From positions 1-41,145 of the forward strand of contig BTUV01000017.1 in NCBI GenBank assembly GCA_045863035.1: 41,145 nt of DNA. Reading direction: 5' to 3'. Source of the stretch: H2-BAC3 sp045863035 (GTDB taxonomy: Bacteria; Bacteroidota; Ignavibacteria; Ignavibacteriales; Ignavibacteriaceae). Positions 1 through 7,951 of this stretch are shown here, in pieces. Within the stretch, counting starts at the first letter, position 1. Each line of letters starts with the position of its first letter. Under the pieces are notes generated by a model. The model did not search any database. It saw only the letters and a list, made by a program, of their open reading frames with translations, and had not been told where the DNA came from. Both the position numbers and the translations under genes were made by a program.

Positions 1-1
1 G

Positions 2-26
2 ACAATGTACAACTTACAATGTACAA
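2..26. repeat. Short direct repeat at window edge
   Basis: The 11-mer ACAATGTACAA occurs at 2-12 and again at 16-26, a 14-base period. A second pair of 9-base direct repeats, ATCCTGTTT and ATCCTGTTC, lies at 79-96. Both sit in the non-coding stretch before hrcA and resemble low-complexity intergenic filler. No coding function or transposase is visible. Confidence 0.5.
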
Positions 27-215
27 TTCCGGCCGGCCGCCCGGCAGGAATTTCAACTTTTAATTTTTAATTTTTTTAATCCTGTTTATCCTGTTCATCA
101 TTAAATCGTGTTCCGGAAAGGACCAGAGGTATCATCGTTTTCTACCAACCTGAGATTCCTCCGGAATCAGACCGCGAGGGATGAGGTTTTTCACCCAAAA
201 AAACGGCAATTTTGC

Positions 216-223
216 TATATTTG
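216..223 (+). promoter_or_regulatory. Candidate hrcA promoter (-7 element)
   Basis: TATATTTG matches the Bacteroidota-type -7 consensus TAnnTTTG exactly and lies 23 bases before a GTG start for HrcA. No convincing -33 TTTG is seen at the expected distance. No CIRCE inverted repeat (TTAGCACTC...GAGTGCTAA) is visible nearby. Confidence 0.45.
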
Positions 224-246
224 CACAGTTAAAAATCAAAAAATTT

Positions 247-1290
247 GTGAAAAGGGATCAGCTTAACGACCGCGAACAGAGCATCCTTCGTTACATAGTA
301 CAGCAGTTCATTCTTACTGCCGTTCCTGTTGGCTCCAGGAACATAACGAAGCGATATGATATCGGATTTTCTCCGGCGACGGTGAGGAATGTCATGTCCG
401 ATCTGGAGGAGTCCGGCTTTATAGGTCATCCGCATACCTCCGCGGGGCGCGTACCGACTGATAAGGGCTACCGGTTCTATGTGGACCTGCTTATGAACCG
501 GGACGAGCTTGATGAACTGGCACGGAAAACCATTAGCAGCGGCCTGGAAAAGGTAAAAAACGAGCCGGAGGAGCTGCTCACCACGGTTTCTCAGTTGCTT
601 AGCACGATTACCAATCAGCTTGCCTGTGTGGTTTACCCGAAGCTTGAGACCGGCGTCCTGGAAAGAATCCAGCTTGTAAAAATAACCTCCAACCGTATTC
701 TGGCAGTAATTACCATTAAGCTCGGTCTGGTTAAGACCATTACGCTTGAGGTTGCCGGTGAGATTAAGGATGAGCAGTTACTGGTAGTGCAATCCCTCTT
801 AAATGAGCGGCTTGCGGGGCTGAGCTTGTTTGAAATCAGAAAAACTTTCAGGGAGCGGATGCGCGATCTGCCGCAGCAGGAAAGTGAAATTTACACCGTT
901 TTTTTTGATTCAGTTGACAGGATTTTCAGTGACAGCATGCAGGGGGATAAACTGTATATATCAGGCACGAAACATCTTATCCGCCAGCCGGAATTTGAAA
1001 CTCCCGATAAAATCCAGAATGTGGTTGAACTGATTGAGGATAAGGATATCCTGCTTCATGTAATTGAGAAGTCAACCGAGGGGAGCAATGATCAGGTGGT
1101 TGTTTCCATCGGTAAGGAAAATGAACTGCCCCGTCTGGATGATTATAGTCTGGTGACAAAGGAGTATCTGATTGGTGATGTAAAAGGACGGCTTGGTATT
1201 ATTGGTCCGAAACGGATGGAATATGCCAAAGTTGTAGCGATGGTTGATTATATATCATTAGTGCTGGCTGATTCGCTGAGTAAATCGTAA
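247..1290 (+). CDS. hrcA: Heat-inducible transcription repressor HrcA
   Basis: HrcA represses class I heat-shock genes by binding CIRCE operators. The protein has the family's N-terminal winged-helix segment (LNDREQSILRYIVQQF, then VPVGSRNI, SPATVRNVMSDLEESGFI and HTSAGRVPTDKGYR) followed by the C-terminal GAF-like domain. I start it at the GTG at 247 (VKRDQLNDRE, 347 aa). The upstream ATG at 181 would add 22 atypical residues and would place a good -7 promoter element inside the coding region. grpE follows 11 bases after the stop and dnaJ after that, so this is an hrcA-grpE-dnaJ cluster. dnaK is not in it, and no CIRCE element was found. Confidence 0.93.
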   Translation: MKRDQLNDREQSILRYIVQQFILTAVPVGSRNITKRYDIGFSPATVRNVMSDLEESGFIGHPHTSAGRVPTDKGYRFYVDLLMNRDELDELARKTISSGLEKVKNEPEELLTTVSQLLSTITNQLACVVYPKLETGVLERIQLVKITSNRILAVITIKLGLVKTITLEVAGEIKDEQLLVVQSLLNERLAGLSLFEIRKTFRERMRDLPQQESEIYTVFFDSVDRIFSDSMQGDKLYISGTKHLIRQPEFETPDKIQNVVELIEDKDILLHVIEKSTEGSNDQVVVSIGKENELPRLDDYSLVTKEYLIGDVKGRLGIIGPKRMEYAKVVAMVDYISLVLADSLSKS

Positions 1291-1301
1291 TATATATATT
1301 T

Positions 1302-2018
1302 GTGAATGAAACAGATTCTATGAAAGAGATGAAAGAAAAAGAAACAGAAAAAAAAGATGAAACGCCGGAAACCGCTGCCGGTGAAAATGCGCCGATGCAG
1401 GAAGAGATTCCTTCTCTGAATGCTGAGTTGATTGATGAGATGGCCCTCAGAGATACCCTGAAGCAGGATTTTGACGCACTGACAGCTAAATATAATGAGC
1501 TTGCTGAACGGGCTGATCTGGCGGAGAAAAATTATGATGAGGCCAACGGTAAGTATATGCGGCTGCGGGCTGAGTTTGATAACTATAAGAGAAGAACGCA
1601 GCAGGAGAAAGAGCAGGATTTTAAGTATGCGGCTGAATCATTTCTGAGAAAACTTATTCCTGTGGTTGATGATTTTGACCGCTCAATGGTTTTTGTTGAG
1701 TCAGGTTCTGACCCCGCTAAGTTAGCCGAGGGTATTAAGCTGGTTTATGATAAATTGCAGAAGGCGCTTGCTGATGAGCAGGTGAAAAAATTTGAATCGC
1801 TCAATAAAACTTTTGATGTAGAGTATCATATCGCTTTGATGAAACAGCCCAGCGCTGATCATCCGGCTGAAACCGTAGTTCAGGAATTTCTTCCCGGCTA
1901 TATGTACAAGGATAAAATTTTGCGTCATGCACAGGTTGTTGTTTCTGAGCTTCCTGAGGCGGAAGCTGCTCCCGCGTCGGGTGACAGCTCTGGTGATAAT
2001 TCCGGGAAGGGAAATTAA
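1302..2018 (+). CDS. grpE: Nucleotide exchange factor GrpE
   Basis: GrpE is the nucleotide exchange factor of DnaK in the DnaK/DnaJ/GrpE chaperone cycle. The 238-aa protein has a long charged N-terminal segment rich in Glu and Lys, then a coiled coil. The family core follows: RLRAEFDNYKRRTQQEK (about residues 88-104), IPVVDDFDRS, and the C-terminal beta domain ending VVVSELPEAE. The GTG at 1302 is used. An ATG at 1320 (MKEMKEK) is an equally plausible start, because TATATTTG at 1295-1302 looks like an internal -7 promoter element overlapping the GTG. A short acidic Ser/Gly-rich tail follows the beta domain. Confidence 0.93.
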   Translation: MNETDSMKEMKEKETEKKDETPETAAGENAPMQEEIPSLNAELIDEMALRDTLKQDFDALTAKYNELAERADLAEKNYDEANGKYMRLRAEFDNYKRRTQQEKEQDFKYAAESFLRKLIPVVDDFDRSMVFVESGSDPAKLAEGIKLVYDKLQKALADEQVKKFESLNKTFDVEYHIALMKQPSADHPAETVVQEFLPGYMYKDKILRHAQVVVSELPEAEAAPASGDSSGDNSGKGN

Positions 2019-2023
2019 CAGCC

Positions 2024-3166
2024 ATGCAGAAAAGAGATTATTATGAGGTGCTGGGAGTTTCGCGGGATGCCTCTAAAGATGAGATAAAGAAAGCATACCG
2101 GAAACTGGCCATGCAGTTTCATCCGGACAGAAATCCTGATGACAAAGGGGCAGAGGAGAAGTTTAAGGAAGCCACAGAAGCTTATGAGGTGTTGAGCGAT
2201 GATGAGAAGCGCCAGCGCTATAATCAGTTCGGTCATGCCGGCATGAAGGGGGGGCAGGACTTCCATGGCTTCTCGAACATGAACGACATTTTCAGCCGGT
2301 TTTCTGATATTTTTGGTTCTTCCTCCATCTTCGATGAGTTTTTTGGTCAGGGTGGTGGTCAGAGGCAGGGGAGAAGAAGAGGTCAGGGAGTACCCGGCAG
2401 CGATCTGCGCGTAACCCTTAAACTCACTCTTGAAGAAATTGCGACCGGAGTTACCAAAAAGATAAAATTAAAGAAATTCATCCGTTGCTCTAAATGCACC
2501 GGTAAAGGGTCTGACGGCGGCTCATCTGCTAAAACCTGCCCTGCGTGTAACGGTCAGGGGGAGGTCCGCCAGGTTTCCCGTTCGGTATTTGGTCAGTTTG
2601 TAAATATCACTACTTGCGCCAACTGTAACGGTGAGGGGACGGTCATTGACAAGCCGTGCGTCAACTGTAAAGGAGATGGCCGTGTGCAAGCTGAGGAGAC
2701 TCTTGAAATTCAGGTTCCGGCGGGTGTTAGTAATGACAGTTATATGACCATGCGCGGACAGGGGAATATGGGTATCCGGGGCGGGCAGTCAGGTGATGTT
2801 ATTGTTGTCTTTCAGGAGATTAAACATGAGCATTTTGAGCGTGACGGAGATGATGTAATTTACAATCTGGTTCTCAGTTTTCCTGATTTAGTGCTCGGTA
2901 CCGAGGTTGAAGTGCCTACCCTTAAAGGTAAAGTAAAATTAACTATAGACCCGGGTTCACAGCCGGGTAAGTTCCTTCGGATGAAAGATAAGGGCATCCC
3001 CCATGTTAACAGAGGGGGGACCGGTGATCAGCTTGTCCGGCTTAATGTGGTTGTTCCCAGGAAGGTAAATTCAAAAGAAAAGGAACTGCTTCAGGAGCTT
3101 GGAAATCTGCCTAATATTAAGGCCCCCGGAAGCGGAGAGCATGAGAAAAAATCAAAGTGGTTCTGA
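2024..3166 (+). CDS. dnaJ: Chaperone protein DnaJ
   Basis: DnaJ stimulates the DnaK ATPase and delivers unfolded clients. All domains are present: a J domain at residues 3-68 with the HPD motif (QFHPDRN), a Gly/Phe-rich linker, a zinc-finger region with four CxxCxGxG repeats (CSKCTGKG, CPACNGQG, CANCNGEG, CVNCKGDG), and the C-terminal substrate-binding domain. The length of 380 aa is normal. The ATG follows a purine-rich stretch and lies 5 bases after the grpE stop, so grpE and dnaJ are co-transcribed. Confidence 0.97.
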   Translation: MQKRDYYEVLGVSRDASKDEIKKAYRKLAMQFHPDRNPDDKGAEEKFKEATEAYEVLSDDEKRQRYNQFGHAGMKGGQDFHGFSNMNDIFSRFSDIFGSSSIFDEFFGQGGGQRQGRRRGQGVPGSDLRVTLKLTLEEIATGVTKKIKLKKFIRCSKCTGKGSDGGSSAKTCPACNGQGEVRQVSRSVFGQFVNITTCANCNGEGTVIDKPCVNCKGDGRVQAEETLEIQVPAGVSNDSYMTMRGQGNMGIRGGQSGDVIVVFQEIKHEHFERDGDDVIYNLVLSFPDLVLGTEVEVPTLKGKVKLTIDPGSQPGKFLRMKDKGIPHVNRGGTGDQLVRLNVVVPRKVNSKEKELLQELGNLPNIKAPGSGEHEKKSKWF

Positions 3167-3188
3167 ACTGAGGCGCTAAGGGTCGTCT

Positions 3189-3674
3189 GTGATACAGAAA
3201 CTGAGCCGGAGATTGAGTCTTACCCGGCAGGAGGTAATCGCACTGATAATTGTGCTTGGTTTTTTATCGGCCGGGCTGGTCTTCAACCGGATACAGACTC
3301 CGCCTCAGCCGGCTGCATTTGATTATTCGGAGGAAGATAAGCTCTTCCGGCAGATAATTAGCGGAGAATATCCGCAAAATAACCAAGAAATAATGAGCGG
3401 AGATATTGACTCTCTGTCAGTTCTTTCGGAATTTAACAACGATAATCTGAAAAAAAAGAAAACTGACAAATTAGAGTCCGGTCAGAAAATTAACATCAAT
3501 ACGGCTGATTTGCAGACGCTTTGTCTGCTCCCCGGAATAGGGAAAAAAACAGCCGAAAAGATACTTGAGTTACGGAGCCGGATAGGTAAATTTACATCGG
3601 TTAGTCAGCTCCTTTCTGTAAAAGGAATAGGAGAGGTTAAGCTGGAACTGATAAAATCATATATAAGCTTTTAA
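3189..3674 (+). CDS. Membrane-anchored helix-hairpin-helix protein (ComEA-like)
   Basis: A 161-aa protein with an N-terminal membrane segment (about residues 15-33, VIALIIVLGFLSAGLVF), a variable charged linker, and a C-terminal pair of helix-hairpin-helix motifs (ININTADLQTLCLLPGIG and SVSQLLSVKGIGEVKLELIK). This architecture matches ComEA-type DNA-binding proteins that act at the cell surface in DNA uptake. The neighbouring pilin-like and PilM-like genes are consistent with a transformation or pilus role, but that is inference. The GTG at 3189 is the only start giving the full membrane segment. Confidence 0.75.
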   Translation: MIQKLSRRLSLTRQEVIALIIVLGFLSAGLVFNRIQTPPQPAAFDYSEEDKLFRQIISGEYPQNNQEIMSGDIDSLSVLSEFNNDNLKKKKTDKLESGQKININTADLQTLCLLPGIGKKTAEKILELRSRIGKFTSVSQLLSVKGIGEVKLELIKSYISF

Positions 3675-3686
3675 CACGGAGGCATA

Positions 3687-4244
3687 ATGGCAGAAGTTAA
3701 AGATCCCTGGTATCTGCACCTGGGTTTGTATCTGATAATCATCCTGATGGTTGGTTATCTGGCAAAGATAGCAATCATTGATCCGCAGGAGATTGTTGCA
3801 TACGAAAGATATTGCAAAGATGAATCGCGCCTGAGGATGAAGAACCTGAAGGAAGCTCAGGTGCTTTACTTTATGAAGAATGGCAAATATACAAACGAGT
3901 TTGATTCACTGCTCAACTTCATTAAGAATGACCCTTTTGTTAAGGGAGTTGTTGATGGTTTTGATACGATTATGCAGCGATCAACAAACCCGTTTCAGAA
4001 GCTGACCGGCGGTGCTTTCATACCCGAAAGTCTTGGTACTGCTCCTAAATCGGGCTCTCCTTACACCATTCAGATTGATACCAGCATTACTTTTGATTCT
4101 GTTGTTAATCAGAATAAAAAGCTTCTCAGAGTGGATACTGTAAAAAAGATTGGAACCCGATACGTTATTGAAGACCCGGACGGCTACGGCAGGATTGGTG
4201 ATCTGAATAACGATGCTCTGAAGAATACCTCTTCCTGGGAATAA
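3687..4244 (+). CDS. Pilin-like single-pass membrane protein, function unknown
   Basis: A 185-aa protein with a short cytosolic start (MAEVKDPW), one membrane helix (about residues 10-30) and an extracytoplasmic domain. The segment with KNLKEAQVLYFMKNGKYTNEF resembles the first helix-and-loop of type IV pilins and pseudopilins, but there is no prepilin peptidase site. ACGGAGG lies just before the ATG. The gene is followed 9 bases later by a PilM-like protein, which fits a membrane assembly platform. No named family is recognised. Confidence 0.6.
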   Translation: MAEVKDPWYLHLGLYLIIILMVGYLAKIAIIDPQEIVAYERYCKDESRLRMKNLKEAQVLYFMKNGKYTNEFDSLLNFIKNDPFVKGVVDGFDTIMQRSTNPFQKLTGGAFIPESLGTAPKSGSPYTIQIDTSITFDSVVNQNKKLLRVDTVKKIGTRYVIEDPDGYGRIGDLNNDALKNTSSWE

Positions 4245-4253
4245 ACCCTCCGG

Positions 4254-5183
4254 ATGCCCTCCTTGGATGACCGGATTGGTATTTCTGTTTCTTCCCAGAA
4301 GATACAGGTTGTTGAGGTAGGGTTTCAGGATGGAGGGCGGCTTCTAAATCATATTGATGAAGCGCTTCTGCCCGCGCCTCTGAATTTTACTTCTGACAAG
4401 GAGGTCGTTCTTTTGAGCGGTCTCCAGTCAGCTTTTAATATCCTCGCCGAAAGAACCAATCTTAAAAACCGTCAGGTTTCAATTGCACTGCCGCCTGAGT
4501 TTTTTTACAGCTTTACTGTCCCCGCTGATCAGACTATTGTAAAACAGGATTTGATGGATAATTTCCGGTGGGAGTTTTCTGTGCTTTTCCCTTTTTTAAC
4601 CTCAGAAGACTATTCTCTTAACTACTATGAGATTGACCGGCCTGGTTCTATGTCTAAAGAAAGAAGAGTTATCGTATTTGCTCTTTCAAGAAAAATAATC
4701 AATCTGCTGATTATGGTCTGTAAAAGGAATAATCTTGAAATCAAATTGATTGATCACTCTCACTTTTCGGCAGATAAATCATTGCTGATGAACCGCGCTG
4801 AACTTCTGAACGGTTCTCTGGTAAGTGTTTGTATCAGCACAAACTATTTCAGCGTTGAATATCTTGATCAGGGGAAGCCGCAATATTTTAACGGACGCGG
4901 ATTTGATTCGACTCAGGAATTTCTTCATAATCTGAGTGAAGAACTGCAGGCCATTAATGACGCGGGTTATATACTAAACAATCTTGAAAACTTTTTCCTG
5001 ACGGGAGATTCACTCTCTGAGCCCCTGTTGTCGGCGGTCAGAAACGCAACACGCTATCCGTTTCAGATGAGTAATCCTTTTTCTGCACTGATACTCGGAG
5101 GAGCCGGTCTTAACAAGGAGCTGCTTCACACACGGAATTATAATTTTAATTCTGCTGCCGGACTCTGTTACCGTCTTATTTAA
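4254..5183 (+). CDS. PilM/GspL-like actin-fold protein
   Basis: A 309-aa protein whose start (DRIGISVSSQKIQVVEVG) looks like the first phosphate-binding strand pair of actin-fold ATPases. The middle (VPADQTIVKQDLMDNFRWEFSVLFPF, given here only as landmarks around residues 94-120) resembles PilM, where the protein recruits the inner-membrane pilus platform. VIVFALSRKIINLL and a Gly-rich LILGGAGLN near the C terminus also fit an actin fold. PilM is normally next to pilNOPQ, and none of those is here. The pairing with the preceding pilin-like protein supports the call. The family assignment is by pattern only. Confidence 0.55.
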   Translation: MPSLDDRIGISVSSQKIQVVEVGFQDGGRLLNHIDEALLPAPLNFTSDKEVVLLSGLQSAFNILAERTNLKNRQVSIALPPEFFYSFTVPADQTIVKQDLMDNFRWEFSVLFPFLTSEDYSLNYYEIDRPGSMSKERRVIVFALSRKIINLLIMVCKRNNLEIKLIDHSHFSADKSLLMNRAELLNGSLVSVCISTNYFSVEYLDQGKPQYFNGRGFDSTQEFLHNLSEELQAINDAGYILNNLENFFLTGDSLSEPLLSAVRNATRYPFQMSNPFSALILGGAGLNKELLHTRNYNFNSAAGLCYRLI

Positions 5184-5195
5184 CCGGCACCTGAA

Positions 5196-5753
5196 ATGCG
5201 TTTGAGGATCATTACAGGAAAATACGGCGGAAGATTTATTGAAGCACCCGCCACAAATGATACCCGCCCCACTACAGAAAAAAACCGCGGCGCTATATAT
5301 AACATCCTTTCAAATATGATTGATTTTGAGGATATCACCGGCGCAGATCTTTATGCCGGTTCAGGGGCCTTAGGTTTTGAGATGATAAGCAGAGGGGCAG
5401 CAGTGGTGCATTTTGTTGAGAAAAGCGCGAAGGTTGTTCGCAATCTTGAAAAAAATATTGCATCCCTTAAAGCGGAAATCCATTGTGCGGTTCACCAGAG
5501 AGCATGTACTGAATTTCTGAGGGGATACCGCGGAACCCCCCTCTCTCTTATTATAGCAGACCCCCCGTTTTTTCAGTATGATATATATCAGGTCTTTGCC
5601 GCGGTAAAGGAACAGCAGGTTCTTGCGCCGGATGGCATTTTTCTTGTGGAACGCTCCATTCAGACGGAGGAGAAAGATCAGGAGCATTTCGGGTTTGAGC
5701 CCTACCGCAGAATGGGGGACTCTCTTATTTATATTTATCGCAATGAAGAGTAA
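5196..5753 (+). CDS. rsmD: 16S rRNA (guanine(966)-N(2))-methyltransferase RsmD
   Basis: RsmD methylates G966 of 16S rRNA in the 30S subunit using S-adenosylmethionine. Seen features are the N-terminal MRLRIITGKYGGR, the substrate segment RPTTEKNRGAIYNIL, the SAM-binding motif ADLYAGSGALGFEMISRGA and the catalytic motif IIADPPF. Length (185 aa) is typical. The last 11 bases overlap the start of the next gene. Confidence 0.93.
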   Translation: MRLRIITGKYGGRFIEAPATNDTRPTTEKNRGAIYNILSNMIDFEDITGADLYAGSGALGFEMISRGAAVVHFVEKSAKVVRNLEKNIASLKAEIHCAVHQRACTEFLRGYRGTPLSLIIADPPFFQYDIYQVFAAVKEQQVLAPDGIFLVERSIQTEEKDQEHFGFEPYRRMGDSLIYIYRNEE

Positions 5754-7830
5754 CAAAACTCTGATTGCGCTCTTTTTTTTATTATTCTCCTCAGGCATAC
5801 TCCCGCAGCAGTTCACACGCAGTATTGATTATTCAGTTTTTACCGATTCGCTTATTACTCTTGGCAATCCATTTTCAGGGGGGCACAATAATATTAAAAC
5901 CCAGTTTGCTGATATTGACGGCGATGGAGACCATGACCTGATCTACCTTGACGGAGACGGCACTTTTGGCTGGTATCGTAACATCGGAACACCGCAGCAG
6001 CCGGTATATATACTGCAAACCGGAATGCCTGAGGCAGCGGCGATGTTTAACTGGTTCCGGCTTGCTGATATTGATAGTGACGGTGATGCAGATCTTTTTA
6101 CCGGGAGCAGTGATAATCAGGTGCGCTGGTTTATGAATACCGGTTCCGTTACCGCACCGCGCTTTACACTATCTGCTGATCCGCTTCTGACTTCATCAGG
6201 GCAGCCGGTTATCAGTGAGAGCGGCTGCCACCCTGCTTTTACTGATGTTGATAGTGACGGCGACCTGGATTTTATTACCGGTAATTCAACAGGCACACTC
6301 ACTTTTTATAAAAACACCGGAACACCGCAGCAGTTTGTTTTTGAATTCGTGACAGATACCTGGCTTAATATCATTATCATCGGAGGAACCGCACGGCACG
6401 GCGCGAGTGCAATTGAATTCGGCGACATTGACGGAGACGGTGATGAGGATATGCTTTGGGGAGATTTTTTTAGCAAGAGTATGTATTATCTGGAAAATAC
6501 CGGCTCCTCCGTTAATCCGCTTTACACCGTGAGTACTGAAGTCTTTCCGATGAATGAAGACAGTATTGTCACATCCGGATTTAATATGCCCCGCTTTACA
6601 GATATAGATGCCGATGGTGATCTTGATCTGTTTGTATCTGTTCTCTATGACCCGACTGTCCCGCAGGCACTTATGTTTTATGAGAATACCGGAAGTGCTG
6701 CATTGCATAATTTCCGGCTGCGCAACCCTGATTATCTGCGCACAGTTGACGGAGGTATTCAGAGTTTTATTTCCATGACGGATATTAACGGTGATGGTAA
6801 AAAGGATTTGTTCCTTTCCAATGCACAGAATCCGGAGGGGAGTATTTATTATTTTCAAAATGTTTCAGCTTCTGGTAATGCGGAATATATACTGGTATCG
6901 AAAGAGTTTGCCGGTATAAGAGGTGAGCTTTCTTTAGCGGCTGAGTTTGGCGATTTGAACAGTGATGGTCTTTGCGATCTGCTGGTTGGTAATTTTGACG
7001 GGACGTTGTCATTCTACCGGAATGAGGGGACAATCGCTACGCCACAGTTTGCAAGCCCGGTCATTCTTTCAGACAGCAGCACTCAGGTAATTGATGTGGG
7101 TATATATGCACGACCCCGCCTTTTTGATTTTGATAATGATGGTGACAAAGACCTTTTTATCGGTGCTTTTAATGGAAGAATTAGAATATTCAGAAATACA
7201 GGAACGCCACAGTCATACAGTTTTGTGAATGCGGATGCCGAGTTTTCACTTCCGGATATCGGAGATAACTCATCTCCTTTCCTTTATGATTTTGACGGAG
7301 ATGGCAAGGTTGATCTTTTCGCCGGTAATAAAAATGGAAAGATATGGCAGTTCAGAAATGCCGGCAACACCTCTGTTCCTGAGTGGCAGCTTGTTACCGG
7401 GGATTTCATTTCATCACTCAGGGGGATAGATGTTACTCCGTTTCTGATTGATTTTGACTTAGACGGCGACCCTGACTTTCTTGCAGGTAATTACCGCGGA
7501 GGCCTGCTGCTTTACCTGAATGATGAAATCACTTTTGCGGAAAATAGTGATGTGAGTGTTTTGGATTACGGTGCTTTAAGGGCTTATCCAAATCCGTTTA
7601 ATCCGGCTTTCGTGATTGAATATTTTAGTTCCGTTAACGAGGAAATTACCCTCACCTTGTACAGTACAGCGGGGGAAGAAGTTAAAACAATTTATGCAGG
7701 ACAGGCAGTTTTTGGGAGAAACCGTTTCTCGGATGACTTTACCGGGAGGGGGCTGGCAAGCGGGATGTACTTTGTGCAAAAACGGGGGAAAAATGGCATA
7801 TTAACTGTAAAAATCCTCTATCTGAAATAA
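5743..7830 (+). CDS. Secreted FG-GAP/VCBS repeat protein with T9SS sorting domain
   Basis: A 695-aa exported protein. The ATG at 5743 gives a signal peptide (KTLIALFFLLFSSGILPQQ). The body has at least eight repeats carrying calcium-loop motifs of the form DxDGDGDxD (for example DIDGDGDHDL, DIDSDGDADLF, DVDSDGDLDF, DFDNDGDKDLF), each followed by a GxxxFYxNxG strand, which is typical of FG-GAP/VCBS beta-propellers. The C terminus (about residues 615-695) begins YPNPFNP and has SGMYFVQ and a terminal KILYLK, the type A sorting domain that directs export through the type IX system. It overlaps rsmD by 11 bases. The ligand is unknown. Confidence 0.9.
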   Translation: MKSNKTLIALFFLLFSSGILPQQFTRSIDYSVFTDSLITLGNPFSGGHNNIKTQFADIDGDGDHDLIYLDGDGTFGWYRNIGTPQQPVYILQTGMPEAAAMFNWFRLADIDSDGDADLFTGSSDNQVRWFMNTGSVTAPRFTLSADPLLTSSGQPVISESGCHPAFTDVDSDGDLDFITGNSTGTLTFYKNTGTPQQFVFEFVTDTWLNIIIIGGTARHGASAIEFGDIDGDGDEDMLWGDFFSKSMYYLENTGSSVNPLYTVSTEVFPMNEDSIVTSGFNMPRFTDIDADGDLDLFVSVLYDPTVPQALMFYENTGSAALHNFRLRNPDYLRTVDGGIQSFISMTDINGDGKKDLFLSNAQNPEGSIYYFQNVSASGNAEYILVSKEFAGIRGELSLAAEFGDLNSDGLCDLLVGNFDGTLSFYRNEGTIATPQFASPVILSDSSTQVIDVGIYARPRLFDFDNDGDKDLFIGAFNGRIRIFRNTGTPQSYSFVNADAEFSLPDIGDNSSPFLYDFDGDGKVDLFAGNKNGKIWQFRNAGNTSVPEWQLVTGDFISSLRGIDVTPFLIDFDLDGDPDFLAGNYRGGLLLYLNDEITFAENSDVSVLDYGALRAYPNPFNPAFVIEYFSSVNEEITLTLYSTAGEEVKTIYAGQAVFGRNRFSDDFTGRGLASGMYFVQKRGKNGILTVKILYLK

Positions 7831-7951
7831 GGGGAAACGGGAATGTTTAATTTGGGGTAATCTGAATTTTTAATGCTCAATACTTCATACTTAGTAATTC
7901 AAAATTATTTATTATATTCGCTTTCTTCTTTCTTTCCAAAAGGGCTTCAAC

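Noticed and set aside
181..246. Longer HrcA starting at 181
   Set aside because: The 22 added residues do not look like HrcA and contain a -7 promoter element at DNA level.
6286..6858. 190-aa frame on the - strand
   Set aside because: It is antisense to the FG-GAP repeat protein, whose repeats and sorting domain are clear.
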